From Scylla paramamosain (lineage: Eukaryota > Arthropoda > Malacostraca > Decapoda > Portunidae): a stretch of 64,000 bases of DNA. The DNA lies in NCBI RefSeq assembly GCF_035594125.1, contig NC_087185.1, positions 12,616,164 to 12,680,163 of the forward strand, in the 5' to 3' direction. The notes under the pieces were generated by a model that ran no database searches, was not told the DNA's origin, and saw nothing but the letters and a program-made list of their open reading frames with translations. Positions 1 to 11,421 of this stretch are shown here, in pieces. Numbering within the stretch: the stretch's first letter is position 1; the number at the start of each line of letters is the position of its first letter. Position numbers and translations under genes: made by a program.

Positions 1-130
1 TATGTTAAATTGCCAGAAATTTATTTGTAATTTAATTGTTGAAAACATATATACCACCAATTAATTACATTCGACCTCTCTTGAGCCTAGCAATGAACAG
101 GAACACACAAAATCGCCAACCGCAGTAAAT

Positions 131-634
131 GGTTCACTCCAGGTCTAATCCAGAACTCGGGATCAGCGCATGCGTGACCAGTATACCAGATGTACGGTTC
201 GATGTCTGATTTGCGTCCTGCCGTCATAGAGTGAGCGTTTCCCTGCAGCTCTGAGGATGAATTCGGTAGGTGGTATATTCGGCTCATGGTTTCTTGGGAC
301 GGTTTGAATATTGAGATACATTATTTTCGGGTTAAATGCTATTGTTCTTACATTTTATGTGATCCTCGTTGCCTCAATAAAATCTTCTTTTGGTTTTTAA
401 TGGACCACACTCGATAAGGGACGAATTCGCCTGTAAACAGTATCACCTCTGCGCTTTCTCCATGTTTAGTGTTGATAAGCTGAATTCATCCTCAGAGCAG
501 CAGGGAGGTGCTCACTCCGTGACGGCAGGGCGCGAATGAGGCATCGAACGGTGCATCTGGCATGTTTTTTATTTTTTTATTTATTTTTTTTTTTTTCACA
601 GTTGCGCTGATCCCGAGTTCTGGACAGAACTCGA
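131..634. repeat. Inverted repeat, arms about 131-264 and 482-634
   Basis: The reverse complement of 131-264 matches 482-634 over most of its length. Shared blocks include GAATTCATCCTCAGAGC, TGACGGCAGG, CATCGAAC and GCTGATCCCGAGTTCTGGA. The right arm is interrupted by a T-rich insertion at about 565-598. The loop is about 217 bases. No coding potential is evident. The arms could be two opposed copies of a short interspersed repeat or the ends of a small foldback element. They are diverged, so the repeat is not recent. Confidence 0.7.
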
Positions 635-963
635 GTGAACCTACACCGGCTATGCTCTTCCCCTGCTGCCTCCTCAACAGCGTGAAAGTGCTGCTCCATA
701 TAGGCCTTTTGCAGACTCCTTATTTTCTTATATTATGTATTCTTATATGTACATTAGTTATATTCACTTTGTACCATAAAAGCGTCCTTGACTTTCCTCT
801 TACTTAGCACTTCCAACTATTTCTGAAGCGTAAGGAAAAACAGGTTGTTGTTTTCCTTTTTAATATTGAAACACTGAGTGCCACATTTCAAGTACTGTTT
901 ACTGCTAATATCTGAATATTAGCAGGCAGCCTCAGGTTTTAGATCAATTATAGGAATACTCAC

Positions 964-1175
964 CCTATTGCTAACAAGAGCACTGATGGTAGGTACGTGG
1001 AAAAGGTGTAATATTCTTGACGCCTCAGTAACGTCACCTGGATCGTGAAGTTGTTAGTAGAGTTACAGTAGAGCAAGCGGCACTGCTTGACATCATATTC
1101 TTCCAAGAACTGTTTGCACGTGTCCATACCTGACGCTGCGTCAATCTCGAGACCTCTTTTGTTCATATTTTGTAC
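964..1175 (-). CDS. Cys-loop ligand-gated ion channel exon: end of ligand-binding domain and start of TM1
   Basis: On the minus strand this exon reads a short receptor segment ending in RRQEYYTFSTYLPSVLLLA. This is the pre-TM1 and TM1 signature of Cys-loop channels: basic residues, a paired Tyr, then the TY-x-PS-x-LL run that starts the first membrane helix. An N-glycosylation sequon (NST) precedes it. The downstream edge is a good splice donor (GTGAGT beginning at 963). The upstream edge is uncertain: AG dinucleotides that would start the exon at 1155 or 1175 are both in frame, and the frame stays open further. It lies on the same strand as, and downstream of, the exon at 25845-27340, which ends early in a ligand-binding domain, so I infer one gene. 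Exons for TM2-TM4 would lie left of base 1. The Cys-loop itself was not located. Ion selectivity and ligand cannot be judged. Confidence 0.75.
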
Positions 1176-1262
1176 CTGTTGGTGAAACTCTTCATGGCAT
1201 ATCTTCAGAATTATCACAGAACACCGTATATACTGAATGATGTGACTAGCCCTTGATTTTGA

Positions 1263-1411
<149 letters not shown>

Positions 1412-1703
1412 TTTTTGTTTTATTGTTTATATCATTATTTATGTTTATAATTGTATATATTACATTTCTTGTGTGTATGCTTATGTTTTTAAAAAGATAA
1501 CTAAACCTTTGGTTTAGATAACTAAAATCCAAAACTCACATAGATAACGAGGTTGCACATCTGCCTGTCTTTAGGGTATTTGCGCAAGTCATATGCGCAG
1601 AAAAAAGAAACTTGAATTTCCTGGAATTTCCACAGCATGTTTTCCGATCCTTTGTAAGTCAGGTGCGCTGTGGGTCACGTCATTAAGTTAGATGACTCTA
1701 CCT

Positions 1704-1835
<132 letters not shown>

Positions 1836-1946
1836 TCCCCAATAGGGATAATAGGCTAGTAATGTTAATCGAACCTGAACATTAACCTTTCTGTCCAAAT
1901 TTTTTTTTTTTTTTACTCAGTGGGCTATTATCCCTATTTAGCACCA

Positions 1947-2194
<248 letters not shown>

Positions 2195-2253
2195 GTTATG
2201 AAGGGCATAAATAGCGGAGGAGCAAGAACAGAAAAGAACGAAGAAGGAAGGAT

Positions 2254-2478
2254 CTCAGGTAAGGGTTCCTAGCGAACGGACGGGTTTAGCGAGCAGTGAC
2301 CTGATGCTATAGCTGACTAGTATAGAAATGGCGCCTTCTCAGGTCAGGTTTCAGCCTCAGGTCAGGGTTTCGAGTCTCAGGTCAAGGTTCCTCAGTCTCA
2401 GGTCAGGGTTCCTAGCGAACGGACGTGTTTAGTGAGCAGTGACCTGAAGCTATAGCTTGCTAGTGTAGACATGGCGCA
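2254..2478 (+). repeat. 82-bp direct repeat (2254-2335 and 2397-2478)
   Basis: Two copies about 143 bases apart share GGGTTCCTAGCGAACGGACG, GAGCAGTGACCTGA, GCTATAGCT and a terminal ATGGCGC. The second copy leads straight into the coiled-coil ORF at 2471, so the repeat looks like a duplicated leader of that transcription unit. Several shorter AGGTCAGG/AGGTCAAG units lie between the copies. Confidence 0.8.
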
Positions 2479-2773
2479 TTGTGTTGTGGAGTCGTCCGAC
2501 TGTGTTCTCGAGGCCTTCGTTGCGAGGGTCTCGGAGGTGGAGGCTGAGTTCCATCGAACGATCTCGGAGGTGCAGGCTGAGTTTCGTGAGAGGATCTCAG
2601 ACCTGCAGGCTGAGTTCTGTGAAAGGATCTCAGCATCTGTGGGAGGGTCGTGCCCTTCCGTCACCTTACCTAGTAAGGCGACGGAGGAGCAGTGGTCGCT
2701 TGTGTGCAGGGGCACCAAGAGGCTAAAGGTCCTCAAAGCGCCTCAACATCACCTAACTCAAGTGATTTCCTGA
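2471..2773 (+). CDS. Small coiled-coil protein with 11-residue repeats, unrecognised
   Basis: A 100-residue frame begins with the ATG at the end of the second copy of the 82-bp repeat. Residues about 20-57 hold three near-tandem 11-residue units of the type I-S-E-V-Q-A-E-F-R-E-R, encoded by 33-bp imperfect repeats at about 2531-2632. They predict a charged amphipathic helix. The C-terminal part contains EEQWSLVCRGTKR followed by basic residues. No family is recognised. The position just upstream of a LINE copy and the coiled-coil-plus-basic layout would fit an ORF1-type protein of a retroelement, but no reverse transcriptase belonging to it is visible. It could also be a remnant of an unrelated repeat. 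Confidence 0.4.
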   Translation: MAHCVVESSDCVLEAFVARVSEVEAEFHRTISEVQAEFRERISDLQAEFCERISASVGGSCPSVTLPSKATEEQWSLVCRGTKRLKVLKAPQHHLTQVIS

Positions 2774-2800
2774 AAACAGAAACTAACGGCTCACTAATAA

Positions 2801-5800
2801 GGAGGAGGCAGTAGACACCTGCCGAAACGATAATTACTCCCAGTGAGGTCTAAAGCACTGTTCAGGGGGTGCTTTGAACTTATCATTAAACAAAGCTGTG
2901 ACCTCACTGAACGTTTCCATTTGTGTCTCACAACACAAGGGGTCAGTCACAGCCTGCCCTCTAAAGACTCTTACTCCACACAAAACTACAAGCACCTAAT
3001 AACACACACACCCTTCACTCAAAATTTTAAAATCATCATGGCGACTACTACACCAGTCTCGGAGTACCCATCTGGGGAGGGGACCATCAATGTCCCCAGG
3101 TCGGACTGCCTTTCTGTCGACGACCCTAAGTGTCTTGACACCCCCCTCAACTTTTTCTTCATTAACTTCTGCAACTTTCGCGGTCTAAGATCTAATTTTC
3201 AATCTGTACAACACCACCTCTCCTCTTCTAAACCTCATCTTCTTTTCCTCACTGAAACTCAGGTGTCTGAGGCAACTGACAGTAGTCCCTTTTCTGTTCC
3301 CTCCTACTTTCTCTATCCTCATTTTCGATCCAAAGCTGGATGCTGCGTTTATGTGCGCAATGACTTAACCTGCTCTCGTGCCCACGCTCTTGAATCTTCC
3401 GAGTTTTCCACCATCTGGCTACGACTACAGAGTCACTCTCATACTCAATTTATCTGTGCTGTATACCTCTCACCTAACTCGTCTGACTATAAGAAATTCT
3501 TTGACTTTTTCTTCCCTTTTGCAGAGATCTCCATTCTTGGAGACTTCAATGTTCACCACCAGCTTTGGCTTTCCTCTTCCTTCACTGACCATTCTGGTGA
3601 ACTACCCTACAACTTTGCTATCCTCCATGACCTAGAGCAATTGGTGCAACACCCTACTCGTATTCCTGACCGTCTTGGAGACACGCCCAACATTCTTGAC
3701 CTTTTCCTGACCTCTAATCCTTCTGCTTATGCTGTCACCCTTTCTTCTCCGTTGGGCTCCTCCGATCACAATCTCATATCTTTATCTTGTCCTACCACTC
3801 CAATCCCTCCTCAGGATCCCCCTAAGCGAAGGTGCCTCTGGCGTTTTGCCTCTGCTAGTTGGGGGGACCTGAGGAGGTATTTTGCTGATTTTCCTTGGAA
3901 TGACTACTGCTTCCGTGTCAGAGACCCGTCTTTGTGTGCTGAGCGCATAACAGAGGTGATAGCGTCTGGCATGGAGGCTCACTCTTTTTCTCGTCCTAAA
4001 CCTTCTAAACCTTGGTTTAACACAGCTTGTTCTCGTGCTATACATGATAGAGAGGTGGCCCACAAAAGGTACTTAAGCCTTCCATCACCAGAATCTCATG
4101 CACTTTATATTTCTGTCCGTACCCATGCCAAGTCTGTTCTCCAACTAGCCAAAAACTTCATGAACAGAAAATGTCAAAACCTTTCAAGATCTAACTCCCC
4201 TCGTGATTTCTAGCATCTAGCCAAAAATATCTCCAATAACTTTGCTTCTTCTTCTTTCCCTCCTCTACTTCAACCAGATGGCACCACTGCTATCACATCT
4301 ATTTCTAAAGCTGAACTCTGCTCAAACCTTTGCTAAAAACTCTACCTTGGACGATTCTGGGCTTGTTCCTCCCTCTCCTCTACCCTCTGACTAATTCATG
4401 CCACCTATTAAAATTCTTCGCAATGATGTTTTCCATGCCCTCGCTGGCCTAAACCCTCGGAAGGCTTATGGACCTGATGGGGTTCCTCATATTGTTCTCC
4501 GAAACTGTGCCTCCGTGCTTGCACCTTGCCTAGTCAAACTCTTTCAGCTCCGTCTGTCAACATCTACTTTTCCTTCTTGCTGGAAGTTTGCCTACAACCT
4601 GTTCCTAAAAAGGGTGACCGCTCTAATCCCTCAGACTACCGTCCTATTGCTCTAATTTCCTGCTTATCTAAAGTTTTTGAATCTATCCTCAACAGGAAGA
4701 TTCTTAAACATCTATCACTTCACAACCTTCTATCTGATCGCCAGTATGGGTTCCGTCAAGGCCGCTCTACTGGTGATCTTCTGGCTCTCCTTACTGAGTC
4801 TTGGTCATCCTCTTTTAGAGATTTTGGTGAAACTTTTGCTGTTGCCTTGGACATAGAGTCTGGCACAAAGCTTTGATTTCCAAACTACCCTCCTACGGTT
4901 TCTATCCTTCTCTCTGTAACTTCATCTCAAGTTTCCTTTCTGACCGTCCTGTTGCTGCTGTGGTAGACGGTCACTGTTCTTCTCCTAAATCTATTAACAG
5001 TGGTGTTCCTCAGGGTTCTGTCCTGTTACCCACTCTCTTATTATTATTCATTAATGATCTTCTAAACCAAACTTCTTGTCCTATCCACTGCTACGCTGAT
5101 GATACCACCCTGCACTTTTCCAAGTCTTTTCATAGACGTCCAACCCTTCAGGAGGTAAACATATCACGCAGGGAAGCCACAGAACGCCTGACTTCTGATC
5201 TTTCTAAAATTTCTGATTGGGGCAGAGCAAACTTGGTATTGTTCAATGCCTCAAAAACTCAATTCCTCCATCTATCAACTCGACATAACCTTCCAGACAA
5301 CTATCCCCTCTTCTTCAATGACACTCAACTGTCCCCCTCTTCTACACTGAACATCCTCGGCCTGTCCTTTACTTATAATCTGAACTGGAAACTTCTCATC
5401 TCATCTCTAGCTAAAATAGCTTCTATGAAGGTAGGGGTTCTGAGACGTCTCCGCCAGTTTTTCTCACCCCCCCCCCCGAGCTGCTAACTCTGTACAAGGG
5501 CCTTATTCGTCCATGTACGGAGTATGCTTCACATGTCTGGAGGAGTTCCACTCATACTGCTCTTCTAGACAGGGTGGAATCAAAAGCTTTTCGTCTCATC
5601 AACTCCTCTCCTCTAACTGACTGTCTTCAGGCGCTCTCTCACCGCCGCAATGTTGCATATTTAGCTGTCTTCTACCGCTATTTTCATGCTAACTGCTCTT
5701 CTGATCTTGCTAACTGCATGCCTCCCCTCCTTCTGCGGCCTCGCTGCACAAGACTTTTTTCTTTCTCTCACCCCTATTCTGTCCACCTCTCTAACGCAAG

Positions 5801-6040
5801 AGTTAACCAGTATTTTCAATCATTCATCCCTTTCTCTGGTAAACTCTGGAACTCCCTGCCTGCTTCTGTATTTCCACCTTCCTACGACTTGAATTCCTTC
5901 AAGAGGGAGGTTTCAAGACACTTATCCACCAATTTTTGACCACTGCTTTGACCCTTTTATGGGACTGGCATTTCAGTGGGCATTTTTTATTAGATTTTTG
6001 TTGCCCTTGGCCAGTATCCTTCCTACATAAAAAAAAAAAA
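2801..6040 (+). mobile_element. LINE-A copy 1, near full length non-LTR retrotransposon
   Basis: The best delimited member of a family present eight times in this window. The 5' end (GGAGGAGGCAGTAGACACC) recurs at the 5' ends of the copies at 28.0-31.2 and 35.7 kb. The 3' end (GTTGCCCTTGGCCAGT, then an A-rich tail near 6028) recurs at 22148 and 33190. The body holds an apurinic-type endonuclease domain followed by reverse transcriptase in one ORF, as in the Jockey/CR1 groups of non-LTR elements; exact clade assignment would need a phylogeny. Coding capacity is destroyed by stops, frameshifts and a deletion in the RT. Confidence 0.9.
3038..5939 (+). pseudogene. LINE-A endonuclease-reverse transcriptase polyprotein, broken
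   Basis: The start is taken as the ATG at 3038 because the matching ATG (35923) opens the same protein in copy 7. The endonuclease part is readable to 4213 ([13 protein letters not shown], and GSSDHNLIS near the end). A TGG-to-TAG change, judged from other copies reading DFWHL, stops it at 4211. The RT continues in shifted frames: PRKAYGPDGVP (about 4455), NYRPIALIS-like block (about 4635), FRQGRSTGDLLA (about 4750), then GVPQGSVL (about 5000) and YADDTTLHFS (about 5090). Near 4855 a short deletion removes the second half of the D-I-S-K-A-F-D block that supplies a catalytic Asp in sister copies. The protein ends at 5939. It is not functional as read. Confidence 0.85.
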
Positions 6041-6059
6041 GAAAAAAACTTCTGTTGTA

Positions 6060-7265
6060 TGTAAAATAATGGAGTCAATAATAGCGAAGAACATTATGAA
6101 GCATTTCGACAAACATAACTTGATAAATCAGTTACAGCATGGCTTCACGAAGGAGAAGTTTGCCTGTCGAACTTGTTAAGTTTTTACAGTAAAGTGTACG
6201 AGGCAGCAGGTAATGGTGATAGTTATGACATCTTATATCTGGACTTTAGTAAAGCATTTGACAAGGTCAAATGACAAGATCATCAGAGGCTCTTGAGAAA
6301 GATTAGGGCACACGGGATAGATAGGAGGATGTTAGGCTGGATAAGGTCATGGCAAAGCGACAGGCGACAGAGAGTTGTAATAAACGGCTCTAAATCCGAG
6401 TGGAGTCATGTAATTAGTGGGGTGCCACAGGGATCAGTATTAGGGTCATTGTTGTTTTTAATATATATATCACTGACTTTGATAATGGAATTAGTAGTGA
6501 TGTTAGTAAATCTACGGATGACACAAAAATAGGTAGATTAATTAGGCCAGAATCGGATGCCATCGCCTCGCAGGCAGATTTAAATAGAATGAACGAATGG
6601 ACGGGTAGATAGGAAATGCAGTTTAATATCGACAAATGCAAAATACTTAGCGTAGGTAGAGGAAACCCACACAGTAGGTACACAATAAACAACGAAACTC
6701 TGGTAGGTTCAGGATACGAAAAAGATTTAGGAGCTATAGTCGGCTCTGAACTCGGTCTAAAAAAGCGATGCATGGAGGGAAGAAACAGGGCAAATAAGAG
6801 AATTAGGATTCATTTTTAAGTGTTAATAGTAGAAGGCCCGAAGTAATATTAAAGTTATATTTGGCACTAGTCAGACTAGTCTAGACTACGCTGTATAGTT
6901 CTGGTCCCTGTATTACAGAAAGAATATAGGTCTATTAGAATCAGTACAAAGGAGAATGACTAAAAGGATACAGGGGATGAGAAGTATTCCTTATAAGGCG
7001 AGACTGAAGCTGTTAAATTTACATTCTTTCGAGAGACGTAGGTTAAGAAGGGACCTGAAAGAAGTTTTTACGTGGCTTAAGGATTATAACCCTTATAAGC
7101 AAAATTCTTACGATCAGTAACCAGGACAGAACAAGAAAAAACGGGTTCAAGCTTGAAAATTTTAGGTTTAAAAAAGAGATAGGAAGAAATTGGTTCTCAA
7201 ATAGAGTGGTAGATGAATGGAACGGACTCAGTAATCAAGTTGTTAGTGCTAAGACATCAGGGAGC
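6060..7265 (+). pseudogene. CR1/L2-like LINE reverse transcriptase fragment
   Basis: A second, unrelated LINE. Readable blocks include MESIIAKNIMKHFDKHNLI (about 6069), a split LDFSKAFD-type block (about 6240), RMLGWIRSWQSDRRQRVV, the conserved GVPQGSVLG (about 6419), and NIDKCKILSVGRGN (about 6622). A terminal W-N-G-L-S type block at about 7215-7260 is typical of the C-terminus of CR1/L2-like RTs. It is full of stops and frameshifts. The 3' end is cut inside the last coding block and joined to the LINE-B fragment through a TTAAG overlap. Confidence 0.75.
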
Positions 7266-8395
7266 TTTAAGTTCACTTGTTGTTTTTTGTTGGAATACTT
7301 TGTCAAGGTCTTCATCATTTGAGGTGATGATTACGTATCCGTCAGAGACAGGGATCAGTTTGGTGACATATATATCATTATTTGACAGGATGGCAAGCAA
7401 ACCAGATTTCTTCCTAGGGTCTTTAGAGTCACTGGATTTTATCTTTATTCGTGGCATTTTTCATGACATAAGTGTGTAAATGTGTATAGTGTCAGTTTCT
7501 GTGTTGGGTCCAAGTCGTTCACGGACGTAAGGCCGGCCCGAGCACAGGTCGGTCGCTATTCGACCTCCTATGCCCGGGAAAAAACCCGCCAAGTGAACGA
7601 CCTGGCTCCCTATAGTGACCTAGCAACAAGACTGCTCCGAGGAGCAGAACCACAACTACCTAGGGAAGAAAACTGCCTACAATTCCTCCTCCAACGTCCC
7701 CCACCTTCTAAGAGGCGTCGAAGGGAAGGAAGGAATTGCCTCAAGAGAGACTTTCCTAACACCCTACAGCCCGAGATTGCCTGCTTCCTATAAGCACCCC
7801 TCTAGAGGGGCCCCCCTGAGGCAAGCCCAGGGGGTTCACCTTCGTACCACAGTGCAATCCACCTAGTGGGCAAAGAAACCGCAGAAGAAAGGAAAGGGAA
7901 AGTGCAAGAAAGCCCTGCGAATACTAAGTGAACGGTAAGCTCTACCTAAGGGCCGCAGCTCGTTGAGCGGCTCCCTCGAACGCCGTGGGGCCCCCTGGTA
8001 GTGTTACCAAACCCTGAGTAACAGGATATGTCTATAAGGGGTAATAACCCCAGGTTTTTAGCCAAAGGCAAGTGCTAGTAAAGTCTGTATGAGCTCAGAG
8101 ACTAAGTCCAGCGGTTGGGCAGAGTGCAGCAGCGCAAGGAGTGACAGGATCCAGCCTACGCTCCAAGACTAAGTCAGTAATGGGCTGGAAGACAAAATCT
8201 TCGTTGGAGACTGAGTCCAGTTAGTCTCGTAGAGACTAAGTCCAGCCGGTAAGTCCAGCCGAGCTAGCAGAGACTAAGTCCAGCCGAGTAAGCAGAGACT
8301 AAGTCCAACAAGTATGTTGGAAGCAGAGTCCAGTAAGCTTGCTGAAGCGAAGTCGGGAGAGAGCGGTGGATGTCTTGACTGCTTGGCTGCCGAGT
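7266..8395 (-). mobile_element. LINE-B fragment: 5' UTR and first ~60 gag codons
   Basis: This matches, a few percent diverged, the 5' part of the LINE-B elements in the arms of the inverted duplication. It runs from its 5' end (8395, equivalent to arm position 44322) through the GC-rich leader to gag codons ending at about 7266. The gag start (MPRIKIKSSDSKDPRKKS, ATG at 7457) is open here, whereas both arm copies have lost 2 bases and stop after SSD. A fragment that keeps the 5' end but lacks the 3' part is unusual for a LINE and implies a later deletion. Confidence 0.85.
8194..8306 (-). repeat. 25-bp minisatellite in the LINE-B leader (4.5 units)
   Basis: Units of 25 bases, read on the minus strand as GGACTTAGTCTCT plus a variable 12-base part. 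One unit is shortened to 13 bases (8244-8256). The same array has 5 units at 44411-44535 and 4 units at 54285-54384. Confidence 0.9.
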
Positions 8396-8415
8396 GGAAA
8401 GTGACAATTTGTACT

Positions 8416-8574
8416 TATTGGATATATTATTATTTGTACGTGGTGTACGATATGTTTTCCCGGCGGCAAGCCAAGCACTGCTTGTCGCCAATAGTGTATC
8501 CTCAGTTCCGGGCCGAGCCCAATAAAGGAGAGACATGTGTTCCTGTGTCTCGCTCCCCTGCCTAGCTATCTTGG
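8416..8574 (+). mobile_element. 5' LTR remnant of the Ty3/gypsy element
   Basis: Bases 8416-8470 match 16455-16507 beyond the 3' end of the gypsy coding region (shared TATTGGATATATTATTATTT and GTACGTGGTGTACGATATG). The left copy continues with a polyadenylation signal (AATAAA at about 8521), as an LTR would, to about 8572. The Harbinger element starts immediately after. LTR ends are provisional because no TG...CA termini are evident. Confidence 0.65.
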
Positions 8575-8614
8575 GGCCCCTTTCAGACGTATCGACTTTA
8601 CGCCGTCCGCCGTC
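8575..8614 (+). repeat. Left terminal inverted repeat of the Harbinger element
   Basis: Forty bases identical to the reverse complement of 12029-12068. It starts GGCCCCTTTCAG and ends GCCGTCCGCCGTC. Confidence 0.93.
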
Positions 8615-8728
8615 TAGGACCCAGCGCCGTGCATTCCAGAGAGAGCGCCGTGGTGTCGACGGCGGGTGCCGTTGACACAACGGCACGGCCTGTGCAGTCC
8701 ACCTGCCAGTTGCCTCCATTCTTTCATC

Positions 8729-9024
8729 ATGGACACACAGGACCACCTGCTCTACCTATATTACTTATATTTAAAAAGAAAAAAACAACGTTCACACAGC
8801 AGAAAGTGGGTCCATAATATCAATGTTGCCAGACCAGTGGTTGGAGCTTTTGTCACACTGTATGAGGAACTCAGAAGAGATACAAAAAAGTTTTTCAACT
8901 ACTTCAGAATGAGCAAAGAATCATTCGATGAGCTCCTCAACAGGTTGAGTCCTCTACTTTGCCATCAAAATTCCAGGATGAGAGACGCCATTTCACCAAC
9001 AGAAAGACTTGCTGTTATATTAAG
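8729..9024 (+). CDS. Harbinger transposase, exon 1
   Basis: The N-terminal exon of the transposase encodes residues 1-98 and two bases of codon 99. The start is the ATG at 8729, the first Met before the conserved part. It includes FFNYFRMSKESFDELL and ISPTERLAVIL, the helical DNA-binding region that precedes the catalytic domain in PIF/Harbinger and HARBI1 proteins. The exon ends at a strong donor (AG|GTAAGA, intron from 9025). Splicing to the acceptor at 10130 restores Arg99 and continues in frame into YLASGNTF. Without splicing the frame stops two codons later, so the intron is well supported. Confidence 0.88.
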
Positions 9025-10130
9025 GTAAGAAATATATCAGTCTTATTTTAGTATTTATTTTGAAATACAGAGAACATAAACAATGCAAAATAAGAAGTAG
9101 CCTACATGTTTATTTTTCCTATTATTTCATTTGGTATGTAGAAAGCACCCTAATTACAAAAAATGTAAATTATTACGAAAATAACTTTCCTGAAAATCAA
9201 TTATGATGTTTACATAAACTCAATTTTATGTATGCCATACATCCAATGGGTACTAATTTTCTAGAGCAAAATCCAAATCAGAACATTGTGAATGCTCACC
9301 ACTATAAGCAGAGGTGCTTGACTGTACTGAATGTGGTGAATGAAGAGGTGTAGAATAGGCTGTAGTTGGAGGCACAGTGATACCAGGCTGAGTAGCAGGG
9401 GAACTATTTCCCACATTAGGTGGATGTGCGGGTGAGTAACGCCAGTGTGTGTGTGTGTGTGTTTCACATGATCAGGATAATAAGAATGCATATGTGGAGA
9501 TGGTTGAATGGCATGCTCACTCGGAACAGGCCATACAGGACCCTTGGGAGTTTGTCGAGATCGGTGAATACTCTGAATCATTTTTATTACTCCACTTTGG
9601 AATTCTAATGTTTCAGTGTCATCCAGCTTCTGCAGTGAGGGTAAAATACCTTTAAAAAAACTAACATGACGATCCTCTGGCTCCTGTAGTTTGTTTAAAA
9701 TAGACTTTTCTATATCTGTCACAAGCGTTTTCTGTCTTTTACCTTTTCCCTGAGTTGATGTTGAGGGTTGAGGGTCGGAGAGTGTGGGTATGTCGCGGCT
9801 TATCTCTTCATGCTCTTCTTCTTCTACAGCACTTGAAACTGTCTCCTTCCTCTTGGTATTCTTCTACAGGAATGACATGTTGTCACTATATATGTATTTT
9901 CTAATTGATTTTGCTTTGGATCCTGTTTTTTTTTTCATCTTCATGCTTCTTTAGATATTTGATGTACCGGTCTCTGATGTTAGTCCATTTTTTACTTATC
10001 ATCTTGCCTAGAAAGAAAAAAAAAAAAACAGTAAACTTTAATAGTGACCATGCTTAATCAAAATTTCTATCTATTTTTTTTCCTGTTGTTGGTTCAGTGT
10101 TTTACACAGTAATATTGCTTATCTTTTCAG

Positions 10131-11013
10131 ATACCTGGCAAGTGGCAACACTTTTACGGATCTACACTATAGTTATCGAATGGGTGTGTCAACCATCTCT
10201 TCGATTGTGCAAGAGGTTTGTGGCAACATATGGGTGACCCTGAATCACGAATGTATACCACCACTATCAGAGGAAAGGCTGGAGGGCATTGCTGCTGGCT
10301 TCCATAGGAAAACTCAATTTCCACATTGTATAGGGGCAGTGGATGGCAAACACATCAGGATCATTAAGCCATGTGACAGCCGGTCTTTGTTTTGGAACTA
10401 CAAGGACTTTTACTCAATGGTATTGCTGGCCGTGGCTGATAGTGAGTATAGATTTGTGTTCGTGAACATTGGTGCTTATGGGAAAGACTGTGATTCATCA
10501 TTGTTTAAGGAGACACAGCTTTGGAGAGACATTGCTAACAATGATCTCCCTATCCCCAAGCCAAAGCCCTTGTCTGAGTCTATACCAGGTTGCACTCCAT
10601 ATGTGTTTGTTGGAGACGAAGGATTTGGTATTCACATGAATCTTATGCGACCTTACTCAGGGAAAATTATGGATCAGCAAAAAAGAGTTTTCAACTACCG
10701 GTTGAGTAGAGCAAGGAGGTACGTAGAATGCTCATTTGGGATATTGTCTAATAAATGGAGAGTATTCCATAGGCCACTCAATGTGTCAGTGGAACTGAGT
10801 ATGAAAATTGTACAGGCATGTTGTGTACTGCACAATTTTGTGAGAGAGCGAGATGGTTACAACTTCGAAGACACACTCACAATCGAAGGATTTAATGCCG
10901 TTCCATACATGGAGGGTGAACGCGGAAACAAATCTGGTAATGATATCTGCAAAGCTTTTGCTGAGTACTTTATGACACAAGAAGGGTCAGTTGCGTGGCA
11001 GTGGAAAATGTAA
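10131..11013 (+). CDS. Harbinger transposase, exon 2 (DDE catalytic domain)
   Basis: Encodes residues 99-392 of the joined protein. This is the DDE nuclease of the PIF/Harbinger family, which cuts and joins transposon ends in the nucleus, usually with a partner DNA-binding protein. Catalytic residues visible: Asp in AVDGKHIRI (about residue 170), Asp in GKDCDSSLF (about 220) and Glu in RRYVECSFGIL (about 298). The family signature GDEGFG...LMRPYSG lies at about 261. The length (392 residues) is normal for the family and the reading frame is complete with a TAA at 11011. The acceptor is TTTTCAG at 10130. This exon lies wholly inside the intron of the antisense MADF gene. It could in principle still be active, but its partner looks damaged. 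Confidence 0.92.
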
Positions 11014-11367
11014 AGAAGACAATGATGATGTATAGGAGTAACCTGTTAGCCTGTTACATTATACAAGACTTAGCTGATTATGACTGTATACTAAGGTAGT
11101 ATTTATTGTATACCTAAGCATGTATCGCATGTATGTCTTCATACTTATGTATCAGTATAACTAATATTTTCATTATATATGAATCACCAGCCATATGAAC
11201 ATTTTTTTTAGTTGGAGCATAGAGTTTGGGAATAAAAACATGTATAAATAAATAATAAATATGTACATGAATTTTGTTTCTGTATTCAATATATTCTGTA
11301 GTGGGGTGGACAAGCTGCTACTGTACAACAGAATAAATTGGGGTGAGGTAACAACCACCTGAACAAA

Positions 11368-11370
<3 letters not shown>

Positions 11371-11420
<50 letters not shown>
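11371..11420. repeat. (CA)n microsatellite
   Basis: Twenty-five CA units between the transposase stop and the antisense MADF exon 1, inside the MADF intron. Confidence 0.97.
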
Positions 11421-11421
<1 letters not shown>

